Shown here one piece after another: positions 15,298 to 24,225 of a stretch of 64,000 bases of DNA (positions are counted from its first letter, which is position 1; the number at the start of each line of letters is the position of its first letter). The translations under genes were made by a program, and so were the position numbers. The notes beneath the pieces were generated by a model. That model was not told the origin of the DNA. It made no database searches and saw only the letters and a program-made list of their open reading frames with translations. Source of the stretch: Bacteroides neonati (GTDB taxonomy: Bacteria > Bacteroidota > Bacteroidia > Bacteroidales > Bacteroidaceae); assembly GCF_000499785.1 (NCBI RefSeq), contig NZ_HG726020.1, positions 310,001 through 374,000 of the forward strand. Direction: 5' to 3'.

Positions 15298-17792
15298 GAA
15301 ATATAGCAAAAGCGACCACGCTGGAAAACAAGTTTCCTTTGCTCTCGGTAGAACACGATTGTATCGTGAGCAAAGATGCTGACATCACAGTTGCCTTTCG
15401 GGTGGAGCTACCCGAACTCTTTACCGTAATGGCTACGGAGTATGAGGCGATACATTCGGCATGGGTCAAGGCGATAAAGGTGCTGCCGAATTATTCGGTG
15501 GTACATAAGCAAGATTGGTTCATCTGTGAGGAGTATCAGCCCAATATTCAAGGGGAAGGTATGAGTTTTCTAAGCCGTTCATTCGAGAGACATTTCAATG
15601 AACGCCCCTATTTGAACCACACCTGTTACCTCTACTTGACCAAAACCACTAAAGAGCGGTCGAGGATGCAGAGTAATTTTTCGACACTTTGTCGTGGCTT
15701 CATTGTCCCCAAAGAGATAAAAGATAAAGAGGCGGTAACGAAATTTCTGGAAGCCATTGGGCAATTTGAGCGCATTGTAAATGACTGTGGGTTTGTTAAA
15801 ATGACACGACTTACCACCGATGAGATTATCGGCACGGACAAACAGGCGGGTATAATTGAGAAATATTTTTCTCTGTCTGAAAAGGATACCACTACGCTCA
15901 AAGATATAGCCCTGAGTCCCGATGAAATGAGAATTGGTGATAATGTACTTTGTCTGCACACTCTTTCGGATGTGGAAGATTTGCCGAGTAAGGTCGGAAC
16001 CGATATGCGGTATGAGAAACTATCTACCGATAGAAGCGATTGTCGTTTATCGTTTGCCTCTCCGGTTGGTTTGATGCTCTCGTGCAACCATCTCTATAAC
16101 CAGTATTTGTTTATAGATGACAGTGCGGAAAACCTTTCAAAATTTGAAAAGGCTGCTCGTAATATGCACTCCCTTTCCAAATACAGCAGGGGAAACCAAA
16201 TTAACAAAGAGTGGATTGAGCAGTATCTCAATGAGGCTCACTCTTTTGGATTGACCTCTATTCGTGCCCACTTTAATGTAATGGCGTGGAGTGATGACCG
16301 TGAGCAGCTCAAACATATCAAGAACGATGTTGGTAGCCAATTGGCACTTATGGAGTGTAAACCACGCCACAACACGGTGGATACTCCCACTCTCTTTTGG
16401 GCAGCCATACCCGGCAATCAAGCCGACTTTCCAGCCGAAGAGTCATTTTATACCTTTATTGAACAGGCGTTGTGTTTCTTCACCGAAGAGACCAATTACA
16501 AAAGTTCGCCATCTCCTTTCGGTATCAAGATGGTGGATAGGCTGACGGGCAAACCGTTGCACGTGGATATTTCAGACCTCCCCATGAAGCGTGGCATCAT
16601 TACCAATCGTAACAAATTCATTTTGGGACCGAGTGGTAGCGGTAAATCCTTTTTCACCAATCACATGGTCAGGCAATATTACGAACAAGGTTCACACGTG
16701 CTACTTGTCGATACGGGTAATAGTTATTTGGGGCTGTGTGAGATGATTAATCGGAAAACAGGCGGTGAAGATGGAATTTATTATACCTATACCGAAAAGA
16801 ATCCGATAGCATTTAATCCATTTTATACGGACGATTTGGCATTCGATATTGAAAAACGAGAGTCTATCAAAACACTGATTATGACCCTTTGGAAGCGAGA
16901 TAACGAGCCACCCACACGAGCCGAAGAGGTGGCACTCTCGAATGCCGTGTCGCTCTACATCGAGAAGATTAAGGCGAAAGAGGTAGAGCCAAGTTTCAAC
17001 ACCTTTTACGAATATGTGAAAACTGACTACAAAGAGGTGTTGGAGCAGAAAGAGGTCAGGGAAAAGGATTTTGACGTGGCAAACTTTCTTAATGTATTGG
17101 AGCCATATTACAAAGGTGGAGAGTATGATTATCTGCTCAACTCCGATAAGCAAATGGACTTGTTGTCAAAGCGATTTATTGTATTTGAGCTTGACAATGT
17201 GAAAGACCACCCGATACTTTTTCCTATTGTTACCATTATCATTATGGAGGTCTTTATCAACAAGATGCGTCGTTTGAAAGGGGTTAGAAAGCTCATTTTG
17301 ATAGAGGAAGCGTGGAAGGCAATCGCCAAAGAGGGAATGGCAGAATACATAAAGTATCTCTTTAAAACAGTTCGTAAATTCTTTGGAGAAGCAATCGTTG
17401 TAACACAAGAGGTTGATGATATTATCGCTTCACCCATTGTCAAGGAGAGTATTATCAATAACTCCGACTGTAAAATCCTACTCGACCAACGCAAGTACAT
17501 GAACAAGTTTGACAGCATTCAAGCCTTGCTTGGCTTAACGGAGAAAGAGCGTTCCCAAATTCTATCTATCAATATGGCAAACAATCCATCTCGATTGTAC
17601 AAAGAAGTCTGGATTGGTCTGGGTGGTACTCAGTCAGCGGTTTATGCCACAGAAGTTAGTGGCGAAGAGTATTTGACCTATACCACCGAAGAGACCGAAA
17701 AGATGGAGGTGATGGCTCTTGCCGAGAAGTTGGGAGGTGATATTGAACTTGCCATTAAGCAGTTGGCAGAGCAGAGACGGAGTAAGAAATAA
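15294..17792 (+). CDS. traG: TraG, VirB4-like conjugation ATPase
   Basis: An 832-residue ATPase that powers pilus assembly and substrate transfer at the inner membrane. Walker A GPSGSGKS is at residues 445-452, and a Walker B-like KLILIEEAWKAIAKEGM begins at about 666. The N-terminal about 400 residues are the VirB4/CagE region (LPNYSVVHKQDWF near residue 63). LLDQRKYMNKFDSI near residue 728 is a further conserved VirB4 stretch. Length is normal for the family. It overlaps traF by 4 bp and is followed after 20 bp by a DUF3876 lipoprotein gene. Confidence 0.92.
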   Translation: MRNIAKATTLENKFPLLSVEHDCIVSKDADITVAFRVELPELFTVMATEYEAIHSAWVKAIKVLPNYSVVHKQDWFICEEYQPNIQGEGMSFLSRSFERHFNERPYLNHTCYLYLTKTTKERSRMQSNFSTLCRGFIVPKEIKDKEAVTKFLEAIGQFERIVNDCGFVKMTRLTTDEIIGTDKQAGIIEKYFSLSEKDTTTLKDIALSPDEMRIGDNVLCLHTLSDVEDLPSKVGTDMRYEKLSTDRSDCRLSFASPVGLMLSCNHLYNQYLFIDDSAENLSKFEKAARNMHSLSKYSRGNQINKEWIEQYLNEAHSFGLTSIRAHFNVMAWSDDREQLKHIKNDVGSQLALMECKPRHNTVDTPTLFWAAIPGNQADFPAEESFYTFIEQALCFFTEETNYKSSPSPFGIKMVDRLTGKPLHVDISDLPMKRGIITNRNKFILGPSGSGKSFFTNHMVRQYYEQGSHVLLVDTGNSYLGLCEMINRKTGGEDGIYYTYTEKNPIAFNPFYTDDLAFDIEKRESIKTLIMTLWKRDNEPPTRAEEVALSNAVSLYIEKIKAKEVEPSFNTFYEYVKTDYKEVLEQKEVREKDFDVANFLNVLEPYYKGGEYDYLLNSDKQMDLLSKRFIVFELDNVKDHPILFPIVTIIIMEVFINKMRRLKGVRKLILIEEAWKAIAKEGMAEYIKYLFKTVRKFFGEAIVVTQEVDDIIASPIVKESIINNSDCKILLDQRKYMNKFDSIQALLGLTEKERSQILSINMANNPSRLYKEVWIGLGGTQSAVYATEVSGEEYLTYTTEETEKMEVMALAEKLGGDIELAIKQLAEQRRSKK

Positions 17793-17812
17793 TCAATCAA
17801 TAATCAAAATGA

Positions 17813-18178
17813 ATGGAGCTATTATCAACCAAACTAAGAGTCCGATTGACAAAGTGTCTAATGGGTCTCGCTCTTCTCTTTGCCTGCTCGTGTAGCGAAG
17901 TAAAAAAGCCAAATCTTGATGCGATATGCGGTGATTGGGTAAGCACAACGAGCAAACCCAACGTGACGATTTTTAAGGAGGGTGATTTGTACAAGCTCAC
18001 ACTCTTCAGAAAATCGGGTATGACACGTCAGGTGAAACCCGAAACTTTTCTGATTGTGCGTGAGAACGACAACCTATTTATCAATACCGGTTTTCGTATC
18101 GACATCGCCTACAACAAGAAAACGGACGTATTGACATTCTCACCCAATGGCGACTACATAAGGGCAAGTAAAAAGTAA
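17813..18178 (+). CDS. DUF3876 lipoprotein of the tra operon (TraH position)
   Basis: A 121-residue protein with a lipoprotein signal (LALLFACSCS, candidate lipidated cysteine at residue 26 or 28). A small beta-rich domain follows: CGDWVSTTSKPNVTIFKEGD, then FLIVRENDNLFINTGFRIDI. DUF3876 proteins are found between traG and traI in this ICE class, the slot called TraH in CTnDOT. The role is unknown; the signal places it at the periplasmic face of a membrane. Confidence 0.7.
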   Translation: MELLSTKLRVRLTKCLMGLALLFACSCSEVKKPNLDAICGDWVSTTSKPNVTIFKEGDLYKLTLFRKSGMTRQVKPETFLIVRENDNLFINTGFRIDIAYNKKTDVLTFSPNGDYIRASKK

Positions 18179-18200
18179 TAACCATAAAAAAAGAAGTAAA

Positions 18201-18824
18201 ATGAAACGATTTTTAATAATGGCGGTAGCGATGATAGGCGTTGCACTGCCATCGCAAGCACAATGGGCAGTAATAGATCCTGCCAATCTTGCACAGGGGA
18301 TTGTCAATGCGACCAAAAACATTGTTCAGACCTCTACGACGGCTTCAAATATGATCTCAAATTTCAAAGAAACAGTAAAGATATATGAGCAGGGCAAAAA
18401 ATATTATGACGCATTAAAGGCTGTAAATAACTTAGTTAAGGATGCGAGAAAGGTACAGAAAACCATTTTATTGGTGGGCGAAATCTCAGACATCTATGTT
18501 CACAGTTTCCAAAAGATGATGAGTGATAAGAACTATTCGGTTGAAGAATTGGGAGCTATTGCTTTTGGCTATACAAAACTACTCGAAGAGAGTGCCGGAC
18601 TGCTCAGGGATTTGAAAGAGGTAGTCAATGTGAACAGCCTTTCGATGAGCGACAAAGAGCGAATGGACATCATCGACCGCACATATAAAGATGTGCAACG
18701 ATACCGTAACCTTGTCGGGTACTATACCAATAAGAATATTGCGGTTAGTTATCTCCGTTCCAAGAAAACGGGCGATATGGATAGAGTGATGGCATTGTAT
18801 GGTGGTAACGATAGATATTGGTAA
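18201..18824 (+). CDS. traI: TraI, DUF4141 periplasmic transfer protein
   Basis: A 207-residue protein with a signal peptide (cleavage near PSQAQW, residue 21). Long helices follow (MISNFKETVKIYEQGKKYYD, YLRSKKTGDMDRVMALYGG). This helical, exported shape resembles VirB5-type minor pilus proteins. DUF4141/TraI is standard at this point of Bacteroidales tra operons. TraJ starts 2 bp after its stop. Confidence 0.85.
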   Translation: MKRFLIMAVAMIGVALPSQAQWAVIDPANLAQGIVNATKNIVQTSTTASNMISNFKETVKIYEQGKKYYDALKAVNNLVKDARKVQKTILLVGEISDIYVHSFQKMMSDKNYSVEELGAIAFGYTKLLEESAGLLRDLKEVVNVNSLSMSDKERMDIIDRTYKDVQRYRNLVGYYTNKNIAVSYLRSKKTGDMDRVMALYGGNDRYW

Positions 18825-18826
18825 TC

Positions 18827-19840
18827 ATGGTATTGTTATCAGCAGATTTTAGTAACCTACACGAGATTCTACGCAATCTCTATGTAGAAATGATGCCACT
18901 CTGTTCCAATATGGCAGGAATAGCCAAAGGGATAGCCGGACTGGGAGCATTGTTCTATGTTGCCGCTAAGGTGTGGCAATCTCTGGCACGAGCCGAACCC
19001 ATCGACGTGTATCCAATGTTGCGTCCTTTTGCCATTGGATTGTGCATTATGTTCTTCCCGACTATCGTGTTGGGAACCATCAACGGTGTGATGAGTCCCA
19101 TTGTGCGAGGTACGCACCAAATGCTCGAAAGTCAGACTATGGATATGAATAAATATCGGGAGCAGAAAGACAAACTCGAATATGAGGCGATGATGCGTAA
19201 CCCCGAAACGGCATACCTTGTTAGCAACGAGGAGTTTGACAAACAACTCGAAGAGATGGGCTGGAGTCCATCGGATATGATGGTAATGACTGGGATGTAC
19301 ATTGAGCGTGGGATGTATAATATGAAAAAATCTATTCGTGATTTTTTCCGTGAGATACTGGAATTACTCTTTGCGGCAGCGGCATTGGTGATAGATACTA
19401 TTCGGACATTCTTTTTGATTGTGCTTGCCATTCTCGGTCCGATTGCATTTGCAATCAGTGTTTGGGATGGCTTTCAATCGACACTCACCGGATGGATAAC
19501 AAGATACATAAGTGTCTATCTGTGGTTGCCCGTCTCGGATTTATTCAGCTCCATTCTTGCCAAAATCCAAATATTAATGCTCCAGAACGATATTTCAGAA
19601 CTGCAAAACAACCCCAATTTCTCGATTGATGCCAGCAATGGAGTTTATATCATATTTATGTTGATTGGCATCATCGGTTACTTCACCATTCCTACGGTTG
19701 CAGGGTGGATTATCCAAGCAGGAGGTATGGGCAACTACGGTCGTAATGTGAATAATACGGCATCGAAAGCAGGTAGTATGGCTGGAGGTGTGGCAGGTGC
19801 AACGGCAGGGAATATCGGTGGCAGATTATTAGGAAAATAA
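18827..19840 (+). CDS. traJ: TraJ, polytopic VirB6-like membrane protein
   Basis: A 337-residue protein from the ATG at 18827, 2 bp after traI. The frame could start at a TTG at 18818, which would overlap traI. Several membrane segments are visible (about 20-40, 60-85, a cluster 185-225, 270-295), and a Gly/Ala-rich tail ends the protein (SMAGGVAGATAGNIGGRLLG). The layout agrees with VirB6-like channel proteins of the inner membrane. Confidence 0.87.
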   Translation: MVLLSADFSNLHEILRNLYVEMMPLCSNMAGIAKGIAGLGALFYVAAKVWQSLARAEPIDVYPMLRPFAIGLCIMFFPTIVLGTINGVMSPIVRGTHQMLESQTMDMNKYREQKDKLEYEAMMRNPETAYLVSNEEFDKQLEEMGWSPSDMMVMTGMYIERGMYNMKKSIRDFFREILELLFAAAALVIDTIRTFFLIVLAILGPIAFAISVWDGFQSTLTGWITRYISVYLWLPVSDLFSSILAKIQILMLQNDISELQNNPNFSIDASNGVYIIFMLIGIIGYFTIPTVAGWIIQAGGMGNYGRNVNNTASKAGSMAGGVAGATAGNIGGRLLGK

Positions 19841-19860
19841 GGGTCGTAGACCCTTTAATT
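19839..19860 (+). terminator. Short hairpin between traJ and traK
   Basis: AAGGGTC (19839-19845) pairs with GACCCTT (19849-19855) across a 3-nt loop, then TTAATT. It lies within the operon, so it may be a weak attenuator or an RNA-processing or stability site rather than a full terminator. Confidence 0.4.
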
Positions 19861-19880
19861 AACAATTAAAACAGTAAAAC

Positions 19881-20504
19881 ATGGAATTTAAATCATTAAA
19901 AAACATCGAGAGCAGTTTCAAACAGATTAGGCTCTTCGGTATCATATTCATCTGTTTGTGTGCAGGCATTGTAGGTTACTCCATTTGGAGTTCCTACACC
20001 TTTGCCGAAGCACAACGACAGAAAATATATGTGCTGGATGGTGGAAAATCGTTGATGCTTGCTCTTTCGCAAGAGTTATCACAGAACCGTCCCGTAGAGG
20101 CTAAAGAGCACATCAGGCGGTTTCACGAGTTGTTTTTCACTCTCTCGCCCGATAAAAGTGCGATAGAGAGTAATATCAAACGAGCATTGTTGCTCTCCGA
20201 CAAAAGTGCTTTCAACTACTACAACGACTTTTCGGAGAAGGGTTACTACAATCGCATTATCAGTGGCAACATCAACCAAGTGGTGCAGGTGGATAGCGTG
20301 GCGTGCAATTTCGACACCTATCCATACAGGGCAACCACCTATGCCCGACAAATGATTATTCGTGAGAGCAATATCACCGAACGAAGTTTGATAACAACGT
20401 GCAACCTGTTAAACTCTGTTCGCTCGGATAATAATCCGCAAGGATTTACGATTGAAGCCTTCACCATTATAGAGAACAAGGATATTAAAACCTCGAAGCG
20501 ATGA
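19881..20504 (+). CDS. traK: TraK conjugal transfer protein
   Basis: A 207-residue protein with one N-terminal membrane segment (about residues 17-37, RLFGIIFICLCAGIVGYSIW) and a periplasmic domain. Segments such as YVLDGGKSLMLALSQELSQN and FYTLSPDKS-like FFTLSPDKSAIESNIKRAL are typical of TraK in this class. The bitopic layout is like VirB8, which links inner-membrane and periplasmic parts of the channel. The stop overlaps traL by 4 bp. Confidence 0.88.
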   Translation: MEFKSLKNIESSFKQIRLFGIIFICLCAGIVGYSIWSSYTFAEAQRQKIYVLDGGKSLMLALSQELSQNRPVEAKEHIRRFHELFFTLSPDKSAIESNIKRALLLSDKSAFNYYNDFSEKGYYNRIISGNINQVVQVDSVACNFDTYPYRATTYARQMIIRESNITERSLITTCNLLNSVRSDNNPQGFTIEAFTIIENKDIKTSKR

Positions 20505-20776
20505 GAAAATTCATAGTAAGAATCCAAGACTGGGTGGATGATAAACTTCGCCAATGTTGTGGCAGATTATCACCCGATGCCCGTGTCATCATTTTGGTGG
20601 TCATGTTCCTATCCTTTGGAATAGCTTCAATCTGCATCTTCGTGAGTGCCATTTATAACATCGGCAAAAAAGAGGGGCAATTGATAGAGATTGAACATAT
20701 TAAGCAACTGGAATTGCAACGTAAAGACAGTATAAACCAATTAAAATTTTATGATTATGGAAGAGACGAACAGTGA
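20501..20776 (+). CDS. traL: TraL, DUF3989 small membrane protein
   Basis: A 91-residue protein with a single membrane segment (about residues 28-50, VIILVVMFLSFGIASICIFV) and charged flanks. DUF3989/TraL occurs between traK and traM in Bacteroidales ICEs; its function is unknown. It overlaps traK by 4 bp and traM by 20 or more bp, which indicates tight coupling. Confidence 0.82.
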   Translation: MRKFIVRIQDWVDDKLRQCCGRLSPDARVIILVVMFLSFGIASICIFVSAIYNIGKKEGQLIEIEHIKQLELQRKDSINQLKFYDYGRDEQ

Positions 20777-22124
20777 AAACAAGGCTCGGAATGAACCTGA
20801 AAAGCCAAAGAAAGAACTTACTCCAAAGCAGCGACAGAGACAAAAGAAGATGCTCATCTACCCATTAATGGGGTTGCTCTTTATCGGTTGTATGTGGTTG
20901 ATATTCGCACCATCGGAAAGCGATAAGGAGAAAGAGCAACAAGAACAGGGTTTTAACACCAATGTTCCATTGCCCAATGATGCGACGCTGATTGGCGACA
21001 AGCAAGTGGCGTATGAAAAGGCACAGATGGAGACCAAGCAGAATGAGCGTAGAACTCAAATGCAAGATTTAGCCTCGCTGTTTGGTGGTACTGAAGAGGA
21101 CACGCAGGCTGATTACGACTTGATGAATCCTGAACCAACACTCAAAACCTCGTCTCGTGGTTACGGTGGTGGCGGTGGAAGTACCCGACCCAGAGAGACA
21201 ATACAGTCATCCGCTTCGGCTTACAACGACATCAACCGCACGTTGGGTAACTTCTACGAAACACCCAAAGAAGATCCCGAAAAGGAGGAGATGCGAAAGG
21301 AACTGGAGGAGCTTCGTGAGATGGCGTACAACAAGCAGACGGAGCAAGATGTGGCAGCCGACCAGTTGGCACTACTCGAAAAGTCGTATGAACTGGCGGC
21401 AAAGTATATGCCGTCGGGACAAGGTGGCTCACCAACCACTACGCCACCTACTACCACCGATGGAGAAAAAGCTCCTGCAACGGTAAAGAATGGCAAAGCG
21501 TTGATTAACCCCGTTGGGCAGGTTACCACACCCATAGTAACCACTCTGTCGCAACCGATGAGTGATTCGACATTCATTGCCGAATATTCCAAAGAGCGAA
21601 ATATGGGCTTTCATACGGCAGTGGGTACTGAAAGCAAGGCGGATAAAAATACCATTCGGGCGTGTGTTCACGACAACCAAACAATCACCGATGGGCAGAG
21701 TGTCCGTTTGAGGTTACTCGAACCGATGAAAGCAGGAACAATCGTCATTCCACGCAATGCTCTCGTAACAGGAGTGGCAAAGATACAAGGCGACAGGCTC
21801 GGTATCGACATTTCTTCATTGGAGTATGCCGGAACAATTATTCCGATTGAGTTAGCGGTTTATGATACTGACGGACAACAAGGAATTTTCATACCCAGCT
21901 CAATAGAGCTGAACGCAGTGAAAGAGATTGCCGCCAATATGGGTTCATCCCTCGGCACAAGCGTTTCGATTACCAATCAAGGTGCTGGCGACCAACTGCT
22001 GACCGAACTGGGCAAGGGAGCTATACAAGGAGCTTCGCAATACATCTCCAAGAAGATGAAGGTGGTGAAAGTTCACCTCAAAGCAGGATATAAGCTAATG
22101 CTTTATCAAGATAAAAATAATTAA
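20757..22124 (+). CDS. traM: TraM, VirB10-like channel protein
   Basis: A 455-residue protein from the ATG at 20757; an ATG two codons upstream (20751) is equally possible. A cytoplasmic Lys/Gln-rich start, one membrane segment (about 33-51), then a long flexible Gly/Pro/Thr-rich linker (GGGGSTRPRE, TTTPPTTTDGEKAP) lead to a C-terminal beta domain from about 290. This domain (RLRLLEPMKAGTIVIPRNAL, GDRLGIDISSLEYAG) resembles the VirB10/TrbI barrel. VirB10-type proteins span both membranes and transmit ATP energy to the outer-membrane pore. The next gene, traN, supplies the VirB9-like partner. Confidence 0.9.
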   Translation: MEETNSENKARNEPEKPKKELTPKQRQRQKKMLIYPLMGLLFIGCMWLIFAPSESDKEKEQQEQGFNTNVPLPNDATLIGDKQVAYEKAQMETKQNERRTQMQDLASLFGGTEEDTQADYDLMNPEPTLKTSSRGYGGGGGSTRPRETIQSSASAYNDINRTLGNFYETPKEDPEKEEMRKELEELREMAYNKQTEQDVAADQLALLEKSYELAAKYMPSGQGGSPTTTPPTTTDGEKAPATVKNGKALINPVGQVTTPIVTTLSQPMSDSTFIAEYSKERNMGFHTAVGTESKADKNTIRACVHDNQTITDGQSVRLRLLEPMKAGTIVIPRNALVTGVAKIQGDRLGIDISSLEYAGTIIPIELAVYDTDGQQGIFIPSSIELNAVKEIAANMGSSLGTSVSITNQGAGDQLLTELGKGAIQGASQYISKKMKVVKVHLKAGYKLMLYQDKNN

Positions 22125-22160
22125 TTGGGCGAAAGCCTACCACTAAAATCCAAAGTAAAA

Positions 22161-23075
22161 ATGAAAAAAGTAATTTTGATGTTTGCCCTTGCATTGGGCG
22201 TAATTGGTGCAAATGCACAAGAATCAACAGGCGACCTCTATCACGGTCTGACCAAGAAACTAACCTTTGACCGTATGATACCGCCTCACGGTATTGAAGT
22301 AACGTATTATAAGACCGTCCACGTCATTTTTCCGTCAGCAGTACGATATGTCGATTTGGGTTCTCCTAACCTAATTGCAGGCAAGGCGGACGGAGCGGAA
22401 AATGTTATCCGTGTGAAAGCTACGGTTAAGAATTTCCGCACCGAAACGAACTTTTCGGTCATTACCGAATCTGGCTCGTTCTATACGTTCAATGTCAAAT
22501 ATGCCGATGAACCATTGCTGCTCAATATTGAGATGAAGGACTTTATCCACGACGGTAGTGCGGTTAATCGTCCTAACAATGCTCTTGATGTGTACCTAAC
22601 AGAGTTGGGTAGTGAATCGCCCAAGTTGGTACACCTGATTATGAAGTCCATTCATAAGAATAACGATAGAGAGATAAAGCATATCGGAGCGAAGTCGTTT
22701 GGTATTCAATACCTTTTGAGGGGATTGTACACGCATAATGGACTACTGTATTTTCATACGCAGATTAAAAACTCGTCCAACGTACCTTATGATATTGACT
22801 TTATCACGTTCAAAATCGTGGATAAAAAGGTAGCCAAGCGTACCGCAATCCAAGAGCAAATCATCTTTCCGCTTCGTACCTTCAACTACGCTGTGCGTGT
22901 GGCAGGCAACAAAGATGAACGTACCATCTTCACGATGGAGAAATTCACCATCCCCGAAGATAAGCAGTTGATAGTGGAGCTTCACGAGAAGAGCGGAGGC
23001 AGACACCAATCGTTCATCATTGAGAATGAAGACATCGTGCGTGCCAGAGTGATTAATGAACTTAAAGTGAAATAA
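22161..23075 (+). CDS. traN: TraN, DUF4138 VirB9-like protein
   Basis: A 304-residue exported protein. The ATG at 22161 gives a clean signal peptide (KKVILMFALALGVIGANAQ); the frame open from 22125 adds 12 unrelated residues. The body is beta-rich, with KTVHVIFPSAVRYVDLGSPN and the conserved HNGLLYFHTQIKNSSNVPYD, the DUF4138/TraN pattern. It would form the periplasmic/outer-membrane collar with TraM. TraO follows 2 bp after its stop. Confidence 0.88.
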   Translation: MKKVILMFALALGVIGANAQESTGDLYHGLTKKLTFDRMIPPHGIEVTYYKTVHVIFPSAVRYVDLGSPNLIAGKADGAENVIRVKATVKNFRTETNFSVITESGSFYTFNVKYADEPLLLNIEMKDFIHDGSAVNRPNNALDVYLTELGSESPKLVHLIMKSIHKNNDREIKHIGAKSFGIQYLLRGLYTHNGLLYFHTQIKNSSNVPYDIDFITFKIVDKKVAKRTAIQEQIIFPLRTFNYAVRVAGNKDERTIFTMEKFTIPEDKQLIVELHEKSGGRHQSFIIENEDIVRARVINELKVK

Positions 23076-23077
23076 CT

Positions 23078-23641
23078 ATGAAGCGTTATCTAATGATTTT
23101 GGTTGCTGTGCTTGCCCTGTCGGGGCAGGCACACGCTCAACGCTATCTCCCGAAAATGAAGGGAATAGAATTACGTGGTGGTTTTGTGGATGGCGTACAA
23201 AAACCACTTAATTATTACGCAGGGATCGGATTATCGACCTATACAAAAAATGGCAACCGCTGGGTGTTTGGTGCGGAGTATCTCAACAAACAGTATGAGT
23301 ACAAAAATATCCATATACCCAAAGCACAGTTCACCGCTGAGGGCGGTTATTATTTCAAATTTCTGTCCGACCCATCCAAAACATTCTTTTTGAGTATCGG
23401 CGGTTCTGCACTTGCCGGATACGAAACAAGCCGATGGGGAGATAAGCTACTGCCCGATGGTGCGACACTCCGTAATCAAGATACCTTTATCTATGGTGGT
23501 GCAATTACACTGGAACTTGAAACCTATCTGTCCGACCGTGTAGTATTGCTACTCAACGCACGAGAACGAATACTTTGGGGCAGTTCCATCGGACACTTTC
23601 ACACCCAATTTGGCGTGGGCTTAAAATTCATTATAAATTAG
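23078..23641 (+). CDS. traO: TraO conjugal transfer protein, outer-membrane barrel
   Basis: A 187-residue protein with a signal peptide (cleavage near GQAHAQR, residue 21), alternating beta strands (KTFFLSIGGSALAGYETSRW, FIYGGAITLELETYLSDRVV) and a terminal hydrophobic strand ending GVGLKFIIN. It is probably an outer-membrane barrel of the mating apparatus. The position between traN and the DUF3872 gene matches TraO. Confidence 0.85.
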   Translation: MKRYLMILVAVLALSGQAHAQRYLPKMKGIELRGGFVDGVQKPLNYYAGIGLSTYTKNGNRWVFGAEYLNKQYEYKNIHIPKAQFTAEGGYYFKFLSDPSKTFFLSIGGSALAGYETSRWGDKLLPDGATLRNQDTFIYGGAITLELETYLSDRVVLLLNARERILWGSSIGHFHTQFGVGLKFIIN

Positions 23642-23648
23642 TACAACA

Positions 23649-24086
23649 ATGAAAAAGAGACTGAAATATATAGTAATGGCGTGTTGCACAATGGCAACAA
23701 TCTTTTTGGCAACGGCTTGCAGCGATAAGTTAGAGATTCAGCAGGGCTACGATTTTACAGTGGAGACAATGCCAGTGCCGACGAAAATCGCCAAAGGTGA
23801 AACGACAGAAATACGCTGTACACTCAACCGCTTGGGGCGGTTCGAAGATGCAACCTACACAATCAGATTTTTTCAACCTGACGGAGATGGAAAGTTAGTA
23901 ATGGACAACGGCACTACATTTTTACCCAACGACCGCTATCCACTAACCAAAGAGGTGTTTCGCCTATATTACACCTCCAACAGCACCGACCAACAGAAAA
24001 TAGATATTTATGTCGAAGATAATTTTGGCAAGATGGTGCAGTTGACGTTTTCGTTCAATAATGACAGCAACGACGAAGAGGAATAA
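23649..24086 (+). CDS. traQ: DUF3872 lipoprotein (TraQ-like), last tra gene
   Basis: A 145-residue protein with a lipoprotein signal (TIFLATACS, lipidated cysteine at about residue 24). One immunoglobulin-like DUF3872 domain follows (QGYDFTVETMPVPTKIAKGE, and YTIRFFQPDGDGKLVMDNG). In CTnDOT-class operons this protein lies at the end of the tra genes, and a CHC2-type primase (TraP) usually stands before it. No traP is seen here. The operon ends 25 bp later in a terminator. Confidence 0.8.
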   Translation: MKKRLKYIVMACCTMATIFLATACSDKLEIQQGYDFTVETMPVPTKIAKGETTEIRCTLNRLGRFEDATYTIRFFQPDGDGKLVMDNGTTFLPNDRYPLTKEVFRLYYTSNSTDQQKIDIYVEDNFGKMVQLTFSFNNDSNDEEE

Positions 24087-24111
24087 ACTATTTTGTATGA
24101 ATATGTTAAGA

Positions 24112-24144
24112 AACACTCAGCAAGTTATTGTTGGGTGTTTTTTT
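24112..24144 (+). terminator. Intrinsic terminator of the tra operon
   Basis: AACACTCAGCAA (24112-24123) pairs with 24128-24139 (two G-T pairs) over a 4-nt loop, followed by a run of seven Ts at 24138-24144. It separates traQ from the large cargo gene, so that gene needs its own promoter. Confidence 0.85.
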
Positions 24145-24157
24145 GTGATTAACTTTG
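24128..24157 (+). promoter_or_regulatory. Promoter of the sacsin-AlbA-caspase gene
   Basis: TAACTTTG at 24150-24157 is an exact Bacteroides -7 box. TTG at 24128-24130 gives a 19-bp spacer and lies in the right arm of the tra terminator. The first ATG of the gene is 68 bp downstream of the -7 box. Confidence 0.65.
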
Positions 24158-24225
24158 TATGTGATTAGTTGACTCACATAGTCCACATAGAGTTAAAGTT
24201 GAACATAAAAAGACTTTCTGTTAAT

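Noticed and set aside
21157..21680. Several open frames on both strands within traM
   Set aside because: They lie in the Gly/Pro-rich linker of traM, where low-complexity codons leave other frames open; no domain is present.
24169..24225. In-frame extension of the cargo gene by 19 residues to a TTG at 24169
   Set aside because: The first ATG at 24226 follows a good promoter and begins with a motif continuous with the GHKL domain. The extension is rich in Ile/Leu/Lys and starts close to the -7 box.
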